64,000 nt of DNA from Synechococcus sp. MEDNS5 (GCF_014279875.1 NZ_CP047952.1:868001-932000); one strand, 5' to 3'. Numbered from the stretch's first letter, positions 7,687 to 15,591 are shown. A program made the numbers and translations. Notes: generated by a model from the sequence alone, not told the origin.

Positions 7687-8388
7687 TCAGGGCTGCGCCC
7701 GGCACAGCCAGAGGCGGCTGAACAATCCCTGGTACAGCTGCAGCGGAGAAGGCCAGCCGGCTTGCGCCAGCACCCCTGAGAGCCGGCTTGGATCCAGGGA
7801 AAACACCACCTTGTTGCGGCTGTCGAAGATCGCCTCAAGCGTCTCCGGTGGCACGCCGCGATCCAGGAGCCGTTGCCGCGCCACCTTGAACACCAAGCGT
7901 TGGCTCTCGGGGGCCTCCGCTTCGCTGTAGGCGCTCAGCAGCAGAACGCCGCCATCCGCTGTGCACTGCCTGAGCTGCTGCAGCATCACGACCTGTTCTT
8001 CGCCTGGTAGGAGGTGAAGCACGTTGTGGCACACCACCAGATCAAAGCGGGCGCCAGTTAGCTCGCTCTCGAGGGCCCCATTCAGGCTGTGCTGCAGCAG
8101 CCGGCAGCGCGCGCTGCCGGGGTGATCGGCCAGGGTGTGGTGGCACTGCTCCAGCATCTGGGCACTGGGCTCGAGCACGGTGAGCGCAGCATCCCTGCAG
8201 GCGTTGAGCAGAGGGGGGAGTTCATCGCCCGGGCCGGGGCCCACCACAAGCACCTGCTGGGCATCGCTGGCTGTGCTCTGCACCGCTGCAACCGCGATCT
8301 CGTGCAGAACCTCGTGGCCGGGAATGGAGTTCTGAATGCTCTGGCGATAGCTGCGTCCGTAGTCGCCGTCGAAATCAAGCGAGGGCAT
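7687..8388 (-). CDS. Class I SAM-dependent methyltransferase
   Basis: A Rossmann-type methyltransferase of 233 residues. Motif I is VLVVGPGPGDELPPLL, the acidic end of strand 2 is VLEPSAQ, and motif IV is FDLVVCHNVLHLL. The substrate is not evident. ATG 8388 (MPSLDFDGDYG) is preferred over the longer open frame. It lies downstream of the ArsR-family gene on the same strand, 40 bp away, a pairing that recalls the ArsR-linked methyltransferases of metalloid or sulfur response operons. It lacks the Cys set of ArsM. Confidence 0.85.
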   Translation of the reverse strand: MPSLDFDGDYGRSYRQSIQNSIPGHEVLHEIAVAAVQSTASDAQQVLVVGPGPGDELPPLLNACRDAALTVLEPSAQMLEQCHHTLADHPGSARCRLLQHSLNGALESELTGARFDLVVCHNVLHLLPGEEQVVMLQQLRQCTADGGVLLLSAYSEAEAPESQRLVFKVARQRLLDRGVPPETLEAIFDSRNKVVFSLDPSRLSGVLAQAGWPSPLQLYQGLFSRLWLCRAQP

Positions 8389-8428
8389 CAAGGCACCGCG
8401 ATGGAGCAATCTCCATGATGGATCGCAA

Positions 8429-8773
8429 TCAGTGCTTGGGAGCGCTTGGGGCGAGGGTCTGCAGCCTGGCTTCCAGGGTTTGCCGCAGCCGCTGGCTGAC
8501 GAGTGCGCAGAGGTCATCCACCAGGGGATCATCGGCGTGAAAGATCAGCCGTTGCCCCTGGCGCTCGCTGCGCACCAGCCGGGCCTGGCTCAGCTGGCTG
8601 AGCTGCCGGCTGATGTGCGACTGGGAAAAGCCGGTGCGCTCCATCAGCGTCTGCACGTCGCTGGGTGAGTCGCGCAGCTCGCAGAGCAGCTGCAGACGGG
8701 CCGGTTCACTCAGCAGCCGGAAGAAGCGGCTGATTTCGGCGAGTTGCTCTGCTCCCGGCTTTGCGTCAGCCAC
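8429..8773 (-). CDS. ArsR/SmtB family repressor, possibly persulfide-sensing (SqrR/BigR-like)
   Basis: A 114-residue winged-helix regulator with the recognition region TGFSQSHISRQLSQLSQARLV and wing RSERQGQRLIFH. It has exactly two cysteines, Cys31 in LLCEL and Cys89 in DDLCALV. Their placement in an early and a late helix resembles the dithiol pair of the persulfide sensors SqrR and BigR. The gene diverges from a persulfide dioxygenase and a 20-bp palindrome lies between them, so control of both arms is likely. The start is GTG. Metal sensing cannot be excluded. Confidence 0.85.
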   Translation of the reverse strand: MADAKPGAEQLAEISRFFRLLSEPARLQLLCELRDSPSDVQTLMERTGFSQSHISRQLSQLSQARLVRSERQGQRLIFHADDPLVDDLCALVSQRLRQTLEARLQTLAPSAPKH

Positions 8774-8811
8774 GGCGGTACGGCGTTTGTGCTGATTATG
8801 GCGTTACGAGT

Positions 8812-8831
8812 TTATGCGTGTAAAGTCATAA
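8812..8831. promoter_or_regulatory. Palindromic operator candidate between divergent genes
   Basis: TTATGCGTGTAAAGTCATAA carries perfect 5-bp arms TTATG / CATAA separated by 10 bp. It lies in the 76-bp gap between the ArsR-type repressor and the persulfide dioxygenase, 19 bp before the latter's ATG. The size and position fit an ArsR-family dimer site. Confidence 0.55.
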
Positions 8832-8849
8832 GTGCATTCGCAGGGTCTG

Positions 8850-9950
8850 ATGGCTGAGTCCTTGGCCAAGCTCGCCGCCGGGGTTGGCTCCCTGTTGTTT
8901 CGCCAGCTCCAGGATGCCGACACCGGCACCTTCACCTACCTGTTGGCGGATCCTGCGACCGCCGAAGCGGTGCTGATCGATCCGGTGTTCGAACGCCAGC
9001 AGCGTGATCTGGCCCTGATCCGTGAGCTGGGGCTTCAGCTGGTGGCCTCCCTCGATACCCACGTGCACGCAGATCACGTCACCGCCAGCTGGTGCCTCCG
9101 TGCCGCCAGCGGCTGCGCCATCGGCCTGTCGGCCATTGCCGGGGCTGACTTCGTCACCCGGCCGCTCGCCCATGGCGACCGCATCCCTTTCGGCAGCCGT
9201 TCGCTGATGGTGCGGGCGACACCGGGGCATACCGATGGCTGCCTCACCTATGTGCTTGACGACGCCTCGATGGCCTTCACCGGTGATGCCCTGCTGATCC
9301 GCGGCTGCGGCCGCTGCGATTTTCAGCAGGGCAGTGCCCGCAAGCTCTGGCAGTCGATCCAGGGCCAGATCCTCACCTTGCCGGACACCTGCCTGCTCTA
9401 TCCCGGCCACGACTACAGCGGCCGTTCCGTCACCAGCGTGGCGGAGGAGCGGCGCTTCAACCCGCGCTTCGGCGGGGCTGCGCGCGAGCAGGACTTCGTG
9501 CTGCACATGGACCATCTGCGCCTGCCCCACCCTCACCGGATCGATGTGGCCGTGCCGGGCAACCTGCGCAGTGGTCGCCCCCCGCAGACGAGCGAACCCC
9601 AGGAGCCCTGGGCTCCGCTGCAGCGCACCTATGCCGGTCTCGATGAAGTGCTACCCGACTGGGTGAGTGCCCATCGCGATCAGCTCACCCTGCTCGATGT
9701 GCGCTCCATCGAGGAATGGCAGGGCCCCGATGGTCGGGTGCCTGGAAGCGTTCACCTGCCGCTCTCAGAGCTTGGTGAACGCCAGGCGCAAGTGCCTCGG
9801 GATCGCCCGCTGGTGGTGGTCTGTTACGCCGGCAGTCGTTCGGCGCTCGCCACCCAGCAGCTGCAGCGCAACGGCTGGCCCCGTGTTGCCAATCTGCGCG
9901 GCGGTCTGCATCGCTGGGCGGATGAGGGCTATCCGCTCGAGAGCTGCTGA
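8850..9950 (+). CDS. Persulfide dioxygenase (MBL fold) fused to a rhodanese domain
   Basis: Two domains. Residues 1 to about 240 form an ETHE1/persulfide dioxygenase-type metallo-beta-lactamase fold, with the metal motif HVHADH at 71-76 and later ligands in TPGHTDGCL, TGDALLIRGCGR and YPGHDY. Residues about 265-366 form a rhodanese domain with active loop CYAGSRS. It would oxidise glutathione persulfide to sulfite and pass sulfane sulfur on, as in the CstB and BpPRF fusions. The product sulfite could leave through the TauE/SafE protein two genes downstream. ATG 8850 is chosen over a GTG-type start at 8832. Confidence 0.93.
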   Translation: MAESLAKLAAGVGSLLFRQLQDADTGTFTYLLADPATAEAVLIDPVFERQQRDLALIRELGLQLVASLDTHVHADHVTASWCLRAASGCAIGLSAIAGADFVTRPLAHGDRIPFGSRSLMVRATPGHTDGCLTYVLDDASMAFTGDALLIRGCGRCDFQQGSARKLWQSIQGQILTLPDTCLLYPGHDYSGRSVTSVAEERRFNPRFGGAAREQDFVLHMDHLRLPHPHRIDVAVPGNLRSGRPPQTSEPQEPWAPLQRTYAGLDEVLPDWVSAHRDQLTLLDVRSIEEWQGPDGRVPGSVHLPLSELGERQAQVPRDRPLVVVCYAGSRSALATQQLQRNGWPRVANLRGGLHRWADEGYPLESC

Positions 9951-9986
9951 GCCCCTTGTCTCTTCTGTTCTCTCTCCGTGTCTGTG

Positions 9987-10496
9987 ATGTCTCAACACCT
10001 GTCTCCCCTTGCTCTGCATGCCCGTCTGGCCTCCGTGACGGTGGTGGATGTGCGCCAGCCGATGGAGGTGGCCGGCGGCCGCATCCCTGGCAGCCGCTGC
10101 ATTCCCCTCGACAGAATCGAACGCGTTGAATTGCCGGAGGGTGATCTGGTGTTGGTGTGTCACAGCGGCAACCGCAGCGCCCAGGCCGCAACGCTGGTGG
10201 AGCGGCGCTGGCCAGGCCGCACGGTGATGGATCTTGAGGGTGGCCTGGAGGGCTGGCAGCAGGCGGGCCTGCCAGTGGAGCGTCAGGCCGGTGCTCCCCT
10301 GCCGCTGATGCGCCAGGTGCAGATCGCGGCCGGCAGTTTGGTGCTGCTGGGGTTGATCGGTAGCCAGGTTCTGGCCCCTGCCTGGATCGCTTTGAGCTGG
10401 TTTGTCGGCGCGGGATTGGTGTTTGCCGGCATCAGCGGTTTCTGCGGCATGGCTCGGCTGCTGGCGGTGATGCCCTGGAATCGGGTGCGGCTTTGA
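9987..10496 (+). CDS. Rhodanese domain-DUF2892 membrane protein
   Basis: An N-terminal rhodanese domain with active loop CHSGNRS is followed by a short DUF2892 membrane part with two hydrophobic segments and the motif GFCGMARLLAVMPWN. The catalytic Cys would carry persulfide sulfur at the inner face of the membrane. It lies 36 bp after the persulfide dioxygenase and overlaps the exporter gene's start, so one sulfur-handling transcript is likely. GTG 9978 in the same frame is another possible start. Confidence 0.9.
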   Translation: MSQHLSPLALHARLASVTVVDVRQPMEVAGGRIPGSRCIPLDRIERVELPEGDLVLVCHSGNRSAQAATLVERRWPGRTVMDLEGGLEGWQQAGLPVERQAGAPLPLMRQVQIAAGSLVLLGLIGSQVLAPAWIALSWFVGAGLVFAGISGFCGMARLLAVMPWNRVRL

Positions 10497-11299
10497 GTGT
10501 GCTGTTGCTCCTCGGCGGCGGTGTTCTGATCGGCGCCCTGCTGGCCCTGCTCGGTGCCGGTGGCTCGATTCTGCTGCTGCCACTGTTGGTGACGGGTCTG
10601 GCCCTGCCGCTGCGCGAGGCCGTGCCGCTGTCGCTGCTGGTGGTGCTGCTCCTGGCTCTGGCGAACCTGATCCCGGCCTTGCAGCAGCGGCGGGTGGCGT
10701 GGCGACCGGCCCTGTGGCTGGGCATCCCCGCCCTTGCCGGCAGCTGGCTGGGTGCGGGCTGGGTGCGCAGCGGTGTGATCGCTCCCTCACTGCAGCTGAC
10801 GCTGTTTGCCCTGGCGGCCACGGCGGCGGCCGGGTTGATGCTGCGTCAGCCACAGGCGTCGACGCCTGCGGCTGACCGGGAGGGCCGGATTCAGCTTCTG
10901 ATGCAGGGGCTGGGGGTGGGCCTGCTCACGGGGATCGCTGGTGTGGGTGGGGGCTTCGCCATCGTTCCCGCTCTGGTGCTGCTGGCCCGCCTGCCGATGA
11001 CCCTTGCCTCCGGCACCAGTTTGCTGGTGATCTCCGCCAGTTCCTTGATGGCCCTGGTTCGTCATGGCCATTGGCCGGCAGCGAGTGTGCCCCTGTTGCT
11101 GCCGTTGCTGCTCGGTGGTGGCATCGGCATCCTCCTCGGCCAGCGTTGGGTGTCCCGCGTTTCTGAGCGCAGGCTGCGCCAGGGGTTTGCCGCCCTGCTG
11201 CTGGTGTCAGCCATCACCACCGGTCTCGAAGCCCTCCGGCCGCAGTCGCCATCACAGGAGGTTGGCTTGCGCATTTCGGCACGTTTCCCTGAAGCCTGA
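10493..11299 (+). CDS. TauE/SafE (TSUP) family anion exporter
   Basis: A 268-residue polytopic membrane protein with about eight hydrophobic segments in two halves. Each half contains the TSUP-type glycine motif: ALLALLGAGGSILLLPLL and LLTGIAGVGGGFAIVPALVL. Members export sulfite, sulfoacetate or related anions. Its place behind a persulfide dioxygenase and rhodanese points to sulfite. TTG 10493 overlaps the upstream stop codon; GTG 10499 is the alternative start. Confidence 0.9.
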   Translation: MSVLLLLGGGVLIGALLALLGAGGSILLLPLLVTGLALPLREAVPLSLLVVLLLALANLIPALQQRRVAWRPALWLGIPALAGSWLGAGWVRSGVIAPSLQLTLFALAATAAAGLMLRQPQASTPAADREGRIQLLMQGLGVGLLTGIAGVGGGFAIVPALVLLARLPMTLASGTSLLVISASSLMALVRHGHWPAASVPLLLPLLLGGGIGILLGQRWVSRVSERRLRQGFAALLLVSAITTGLEALRPQSPSQEVGLRISARFPEA

Positions 11300-11336
11300 T
11301 GACAGGGGGGTTCCTGATGCTTTAGCAGTGAGGGAG

Positions 11337-11573
11337 ATGTGCATCACTTCGCGCATGGTGGCGACTCCACTGGCATTCGTGCCAACAGAAGAAACCCTGA
11401 TTGATGCCCTCCGCGGCTGCCGCGATCAGCAGGAACTCAAAGACCTCGAACAACGGCTCGCCGCGGTGGACGATGCCCCGCCCCTGTTCGACTGGATCTG
11501 CGATTTGCTGGTGAAGCGGCGCTTGTCTTGCATCCTCGCCGCGAAGCTGCTCCGGCAACTTCATCACTCCTGA
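11337..11573 (+). CDS. Small conserved hypothetical protein
   Basis: A 78-residue protein beginning MCITSRMVATPLAF. The helical core LIDALRGCRDQQELKDLEQRLAAVDDAPPLFDWICDLLVKRRLS contains two Cys far apart. AGGGAG sits just before the ATG, and ATG 11355 is an alternative. It ends 1 bp before the DUF411 gene, so both are probably expressed together. No function is known to me. Confidence 0.6.
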   Translation: MCITSRMVATPLAFVPTEETLIDALRGCRDQQELKDLEQRLAAVDDAPPLFDWICDLLVKRRLSCILAAKLLRQLHHS

Positions 11574-11574
11574 G

Positions 11575-12012
11575 ATGCTTCGGCGTCGCTGGTTGCGGCT
11601 GGTGTTCGTACTGGTGTTGGCGATGATGCTCGCCTCGCCGTTGCCGTTGTGGGCTGACGCCGAGGGCCCGGTGATCACCGTGGTCCGCTCAGCCAGTTGT
11701 GAGTGCTGCCGGCAATGGGAACGGCACCTCGAAGCAGCGGGCTTTCGCATCAACGATCAGATCAACGACAGCATCGACCCCAACCAGGCCTACTGCCACA
11801 CCGCCAGCGTTGCGGGTTATGGGATCGACGGCCATGTTCCAGCGGCGTCGGTTCAGCGTCTGCTGGCTGAACGGCCTGATATTCAAGGCCTGGCGGTGCC
11901 GGGGATGCCGATCGGTTCTCCCGGGATGGAGATTGAGGGGGTCGACCCCGACCCCTATGTGGTGGTGGCCATCTCCCACGACGGCACCACCCGGGTGCTG
12001 GAGCGTTATTGA
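11575..12012 (+). CDS. DUF411 domain-containing periplasmic metal-binding protein
   Basis: A signal peptide (LVFVLVLAMMLASPLPLWA) precedes a DUF411 domain. The hallmark CECCRQWERHLEAAGF is present, as are the later GHVPAASVQRLL, GLAVPGMPIGSPGME and PYVVVAI blocks. The CxCC thiols probably bind copper or another soft metal in the periplasm. A transcription terminator follows at 12044. Confidence 0.9.
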   Translation: MLRRRWLRLVFVLVLAMMLASPLPLWADAEGPVITVVRSASCECCRQWERHLEAAGFRINDQINDSIDPNQAYCHTASVAGYGIDGHVPAASVQRLLAERPDIQGLAVPGMPIGSPGMEIEGVDPDPYVVVAISHDGTTRVLERY

Positions 12013-12043
12013 CGGTGCTGTCCTCCCAGGACCGTCAAGGCAA

Positions 12044-12084
12044 AACCCCCGCAAGTCTCTGTTGGTGGGAGACCTGCGGGGGTT
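12044..12084 (+). terminator. Terminator-like hairpin after the DUF411 gene
   Basis: A long stem AACCCCCGCA / TGCGGGGGTT, extended by GTCTC / GAGAC, lies 32 bp after the stop codon. A short T-tract is lacking. A second hairpin (GACGGT..ACCGTC) overlaps the stop codon itself. Confidence 0.65.
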
Positions 12085-12224
12085 GCAATCAGCCTTGGGC
12101 TGATTTGTGGAGGCCGTCTTCCCTTGGAGGGAAAGGCGGCCTAACGCGCTCGTTTGTGCATCACGACCTTGCGAAATTCAGTGTTGCCATACGGTTGTTC
12201 AACCTCCAGCAAGTGGACTGAAAG

Positions 12225-12490
12225 AAAGGGTCGAAGCGACTGGCTGTGGCGCCTGGGGCCAGGTTCCTAGGTGGGAGGGTGGTTGACTCCGTGGGGCACC
12301 TGGAACGGTGCAGATGGAGTGCCGATCGACGTGGCGAACCTCAGTGCCTGCCGAAGGGCGATCCCTCTCTGATGCGTGAAAACTGTTGGAGCAGGGGCCA
12401 GAAAGTCAGCGAGCTTCTTGCGTTGGCTCGGGTGGAGTGTCGGCCGTCATGGGTGCCTCCGATCTCAATGAACACAGTGTTGGTGTTCCA
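12225..12490 (+). repeat. Dispersed non-coding repeat, copy A
   Basis: Aligns along its length with 17715-17990 and, inverted, with 2013-2200. Shared blocks are GGCGCCTGGGGCC near 12250, GGGGCACCTG near 12293, GATCGACGTGGCG near 12325, AACTGTTGGAGCAGGGGCC near 12380-12400 and the core starting at 12431 with GGTGGAGTGTCGGCCGTCAT. It lies in the 630-bp gene-free space between a DUF411 gene and a small ORF. Confidence 0.75.
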
Positions 12491-12575
12491 GGCGACAAGT
12501 GCAATCAGTGAAATCGCGCATTGCCGATCGGCCGCAGACCGCTGAAAGTGAAAACGGCGTGCCTGCTGCAGCCCT

Positions 12576-12592
12576 CTCCCTCAGTTGAGGGA
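12576..12592. repeat. Palindromic hairpin, third copy
   Basis: CTCCCTC-AGTT-GAGGGA is the inverted form of the palindromes at 4729-4782. It stands in front of the small gene at 12645. Confidence 0.55.
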
Positions 12593-12644
12593 TGTGCAAC
12601 CCGCCGATCTCTGCCTCAATGAAGGGGCTGCACGATCCAGCGCG

Positions 12645-12818
12645 ATGTCCCCCGCCTACGACCTCATCCTTGAGCGCGATGGTCAGCTGACCACCCACAC
12701 CGTGGAGGTGGCCGATGCTCTGGAGGCCTGGCGGCTGGCCCGTGCGCGCTATCCATCCCGCATCCGCGGCGTGGTGTGGCGTGATCCCCAGCAGGTGCGT
12801 CCGGAGCATCCGCGCTAA
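12645..12818 (+). CDS. Small conserved hypothetical protein
   Basis: 57 residues starting MSPAYDLILERDGQLTTHTV, with a helix VADALEAWRLARARYPSRIRGVVWRD. It looks like a complete small soluble protein. It ends 15 bp before the LuxR-type regulator gene, so the two may be co-expressed. I cannot name its function. Confidence 0.6.
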   Translation: MSPAYDLILERDGQLTTHTVEVADALEAWRLARARYPSRIRGVVWRDPQQVRPEHPR

Positions 12819-12833
12819 AAACCGGGTATCCGT

Positions 12834-13550
12834 GTGGCGACCATGGAGCTTCGGCTCGACTCCCGTGCCAATCAGGAGGCGATCGCGCAGGCCTCTGCGT
12901 TCTTGAAGGAGCGCCGCATTGTTGTGGTGTTCGGCGACCGCCTGGCGCTGGTTTCGTTCGTGCTGGTTGATGCGATTGCCGCGAGCCTGGTGGGTGCCGC
13001 CACCACGGAAGACGAAGGCTTGGAGTTGGTGATGCGCACCCAGCCGGATCTACTGATCTGCAGCTCGGATCTCGAATCCGGCTATGGCATCAACCTGCTT
13101 CGCCGGGTGAAGGCGGAGTTGCCCACCTGTCAGCTCCTGATCGTGCTGGTGCGCGAAACCCAGACGGTGGTGCAGGAGGCGATGGAAGCCTTCGCTGATG
13201 GTGTGATCTTCAAATCCAGCCTGGGCACCGGCCGCGGTGATCTGATCAATGCCCTGCGCACCCTCGCTGATGGCGGTGTGTACTTCCCCGAGCAGATCCG
13301 CCGCATCGCTGCCTCCACTCCGCAACCCGATCTGCCGCCGTTGGTGGAGGAACTCACCCCGCGCGAACTGGAGGTGGCCGCCGGGGTGGCACGCGGCCTC
13401 AAGAACAACGCCATCGCCACCCTGCTTGGCCTCTCGGTGGAAACGGTGAAGACCCATGTGGGCAACGCCATGGACAAGCTCGGTGCCCGCGACCGCACCC
13501 AGATGGCGGTCATGGCGCTGCTGTATGGCCTGATTGATCCCCTGCAGTGA
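12834..13550 (+). CDS. LuxR/NarL-type response regulator with an atypical receiver
   Basis: The C-terminus carries a LuxR-type helix-turn-helix (LTPRELEVAAGVARGLKNNAIATLLGLSVETVKTHVGNAMDKL, about residues 178-225). The N-terminal part follows a receiver fold, but at the usual phospho-acceptor position (PDxxLxD) the sequence is PDLLICSSDLESGYG. The aligned residue is Ser, and the only nearby Asp is two residues later. It may act without phosphorylation. GTG 12834 or ATG 12843 could be the start. No histidine kinase is nearby. Confidence 0.88.
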   Translation: MATMELRLDSRANQEAIAQASAFLKERRIVVVFGDRLALVSFVLVDAIAASLVGAATTEDEGLELVMRTQPDLLICSSDLESGYGINLLRRVKAELPTCQLLIVLVRETQTVVQEAMEAFADGVIFKSSLGTGRGDLINALRTLADGGVYFPEQIRRIAASTPQPDLPPLVEELTPRELEVAAGVARGLKNNAIATLLGLSVETVKTHVGNAMDKLGARDRTQMAVMALLYGLIDPLQ

Positions 13551-13557
13551 GCAAGGT

Positions 13558-14052
13558 TCAGCTGCAGCGCTTGAAGATCACGATGCTGCGGGTCGGGCCT
13601 TGTTTCGGCCAGTTGGGCATCACCCGCCATGGGGTGCGAACCGTGAGCTCGTTGGCGTCGATTGAGAAGAAGCGCGTCTGCTCCGTGCCCACCCATTCCG
13701 GCTTCCAAGCCACATCCACCGCAGTGATCCAGCGGTCGTCCTCCAGCCTGTAGGTGCCGGAGTAAGCCACAAGGCTGCTCAGTAGAGCCGCGTCGCCCTC
13801 GAGGTCGGTTGTTGGTTTGCGGCCTTCAGCGGTGAGCGTGAACGACACCCGTCCGGCCGGGGTGAACAGCGCGTAGCCCATGGGGTGGTCACCCATCGGC
13901 CTGAAGGTGTTGCCACTGATTTTCTCCTCTACCAGGTAGCTCACCAGTTGCCAGGCACCGTGGATGCAATGGGCTTCCACGGCAATCAGTGATTGCAAAG
14001 GCGTTGCTTTCAAAACGGATCCATGGATTGAGCGGAAGTTACCAATGGTCAC
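13558..14052 (-). CDS. Lipocalin-like domain protein
   Basis: A 164-residue protein resembling the lipocalin-like domain PF13924. It shows HGAWQLVSYLVEE, the GYALFTPAGRVSFTLTAEGR block, YSGTYRLEDDRWITAVDVAW and a final strand RSIVIFKRCS. The fold suggests binding of a small hydrophobic ligand. No signal peptide is clear at the ATG used. It converges on the regulator gene with an 8-bp gap. Confidence 0.8.
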   Translation of the reverse strand: MTIGNFRSIHGSVLKATPLQSLIAVEAHCIHGAWQLVSYLVEEKISGNTFRPMGDHPMGYALFTPAGRVSFTLTAEGRKPTTDLEGDAALLSSLVAYSGTYRLEDDRWITAVDVAWKPEWVGTEQTRFFSIDANELTVRTPWRVMPNWPKQGPTRSIVIFKRCS

Positions 14053-14141
14053 TTCAGCGCCTCAGCGGCTCAGGGCGCTGATTGAGCAGATCGACACCCT
14101 TTTGTTGATGGTTGGTATCAACCACCACCGGGTCGTTTTGA

Positions 14142-14294
14142 TCAGTCCGCACGATCGCAGTGCTCGTCGTCGCAGCGCACCGTGCAGCTGGGGGCTTCTT
14201 CGCCATAGCTCTGCGGTTCGCGCATGGTCCAGTACTCATCTACCAGCCCCATCAGATAAGAGCCGAGCCGCTGCAGCAGGGAGCGCTGTTTCAT
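14142..14294 (-). CDS. Small hypothetical protein with C-terminal cysteines
   Basis: 50 residues starting MKQRSLLQRLGSYLMGLVDEYW and ending with CTVRCDDEHCDRAD, which has three Cys and one His. The N-terminal part looks like an amphipathic helix. A metal-binding tail is possible but unproven. Confidence 0.55.
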   Translation of the reverse strand: MKQRSLLQRLGSYLMGLVDEYWTMREPQSYGEEAPSCTVRCDDEHCDRAD

Positions 14295-14353
14295 GGTTTC
14301 AAAATGCCATTGCTTTCGGCCTGCTGTCATCAGGCGTTGTGGGAAGAGCAATG

Positions 14354-14377
14354 AAAAGGCCCTGCCTGAGCAGGGCC
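14354..14377 (-). terminator. Rho-independent terminator of the DUF4278 gene
   Basis: On the minus strand GGCCCTG-CTCAGG-CAGGGCC is followed by TTTTCATT, 28 bp after the DUF4278 stop codon. Confidence 0.75.
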
Positions 14378-14404
14378 GCAGGTCCGCCATGTGGCGGCAT
14401 CAGT

Positions 14405-14509
14405 TCACTTGGCCAACTTGAGACCGCGGTACTTCAGAACCACAGGCTGCTGCCGTGTGGCTGCAGTGTGATTCGGCACGTACTTCTGGCCGCGATAGGT
14501 GAGCGTCAT
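14405..14509 (-). CDS. DUF4278 mini-protein
   Basis: A 34-residue protein beginning MTLTYRGQKYVPNHTAATR. It shows the cyanobacterial DUF4278 pattern, with a YRGxKY motif at both ends (TYRGQKY and KYRGLKL). GAGGAA stands 8 bp before the ATG, and a good terminator follows. A longer DUF4278 protein is encoded at 37407-37583. Function unknown. Confidence 0.75.
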   Translation of the reverse strand: MTLTYRGQKYVPNHTAATRQQPVVLKYRGLKLAK

Positions 14510-14680
14510 GATGGTTCCTCGAAGCAAGCTCAGGTCCCCGTTCCATGGCCTGAGTCGAACTGCGCCTCACCAAAGGTGAGGTGAACGTGTTCTTGTAGCT
14601 GTTGCTACAGACTCTTCATAGCGAAGCCGTCAACTGCCGTGTCGTTCATGCGGATACACAGTGATGAATTGAGGGGGCAA

Positions 14681-14869
14681 TCAGCTCGCTTCTGGCCGCG
14701 GGCATGGCATCAGGGGCAGGCAATCCCCGGTGGGGTTGAGCCATTCATCGAATTCTCGGCGGATGGCCTCAGCGTCGGACAATCGCTCCGTGCTGGCCAG
14801 CAGCTTGCTGCGTTGTTGGCTGTAGTCCACAGCGGAGCCGATCAATTCAATGGCCTGTTCGCTGGTCAT
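14681..14869 (-). CDS. Small hypothetical protein
   Basis: 62 residues, helical, starting MTSEQAIELIGSAVDYSQQR and containing LSDAEAIRREFDEWLNPTGD. It begins at a clear ATG. Two late cysteines are present. No family is recognised. Confidence 0.5.
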   Translation of the reverse strand: MTSEQAIELIGSAVDYSQQRSKLLASTERLSDAEAIRREFDEWLNPTGDCLPLMPCPRPEAS

Positions 14870-15225
14870 GGCTGAACATGTCGATCAGCTCATGGTTAGA
14901 GGGGCAGGGAAAGTCGGCCGTGACAACGGCGACAACTTTTCAAGTACGGCCTGGAAGATTTCCTTTACTTGGCTCGTCAAGAGCCATTGAATCCGCGAGG
15001 CTGCAACAAGGAATCGCGGCGACGCAGATTCCGTTTCACAGCCTGTTTGATGATGAAGCTGAATCTTGCCCACTCCCATCCCATGGGAACTTTGATTGTG
15101 GAGGGCGTGCATCAGCCATTCCGTGCCCTGGCCTGTGCTCTGAGGCCGGCCTCGATCAGGATTCAACCGAAGGCCAATTCAATGCATTCCTCAGTTGAAC
15201 AGCATGAGTTCAGCCTGGGCTGATT
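14870..15225. other. Intergenic region, no supported gene
   Basis: Two overlapping open frames on opposite strands (14885-15166 minus, 14969-15223 plus) have no family features and no ribosome site worth the name. I see no repeat or terminator of note. Confidence 0.4.
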
Positions 15226-15546
15226 TCAGAACATGGCCATGGCTTTGATCTTGCTGAGCTTTGTTTGCTCAAGGCCTTCAAGATCTTCGTAACTTATTAA
15301 ATTCTGTTTGATCATATCGGCCAGATTAAACAGAATATTGGCTGTATCGAATTCGGCTCGGCCTTCGTATTGATAACGCTCGCTGCTAAGGAAATCGTGA
15401 TACTTCCAGATGGATTCGGGTGAGTCGAGCAGAGCGCTTTGTTCTTTCAGTATCAAAATCAGAGCTTCAATCGAGCGCTGCTTGCCCGCTTCAAAGGCGT
15501 GTTTAGCGATTGATTGTTCCTGGTGTGTCCAGTCAGCTGCTGACAT
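15226..15546 (-). CDS. frp: Fluorescence recovery protein (FRP) homologue
   Basis: A 106-residue helical protein that would detach active (red) orange carotenoid protein from the phycobilisome and speed its return to the orange form. The FRP signature is present: WKYHDFLSSERYQYEG (the W-x-x-HD-x-L core with the conserved Trp, His and Asp), ILFNLADMIKQNLI and DLEGLEQTKLSKI. It is the third gene of the ocp-crtW-frp unit, 45 bp after crtW. It is quite divergent from the Synechocystis protein. Confidence 0.85.
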   Translation of the reverse strand: MSAADWTHQEQSIAKHAFEAGKQRSIEALILILKEQSALLDSPESIWKYHDFLSSERYQYEGRAEFDTANILFNLADMIKQNLISYEDLEGLEQTKLSKIKAMAMF

Positions 15547-15591
15547 GGTTTTGAAAAGTTGAGGGTTGGGGACAGGGGTGCTGAACCAGGT

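Noticed and set aside
9765-10853. 362-codon open frame on the minus strand opposite rhodanese and TSUP genes
   Set aside because: Pro/Ala/His-rich shadow without any domain; the opposite strand has well-known families.
12880-12890. GCGATCGC (HIP1) octamers, also at 38759 and 52605
   Set aside because: Only a few copies are seen, not the strong excess known from some other cyanobacteria.
14885-15223. Two overlapping open frames on opposite strands
   Set aside because: No ribosome site, no family, ordinary chance length for this GC content.
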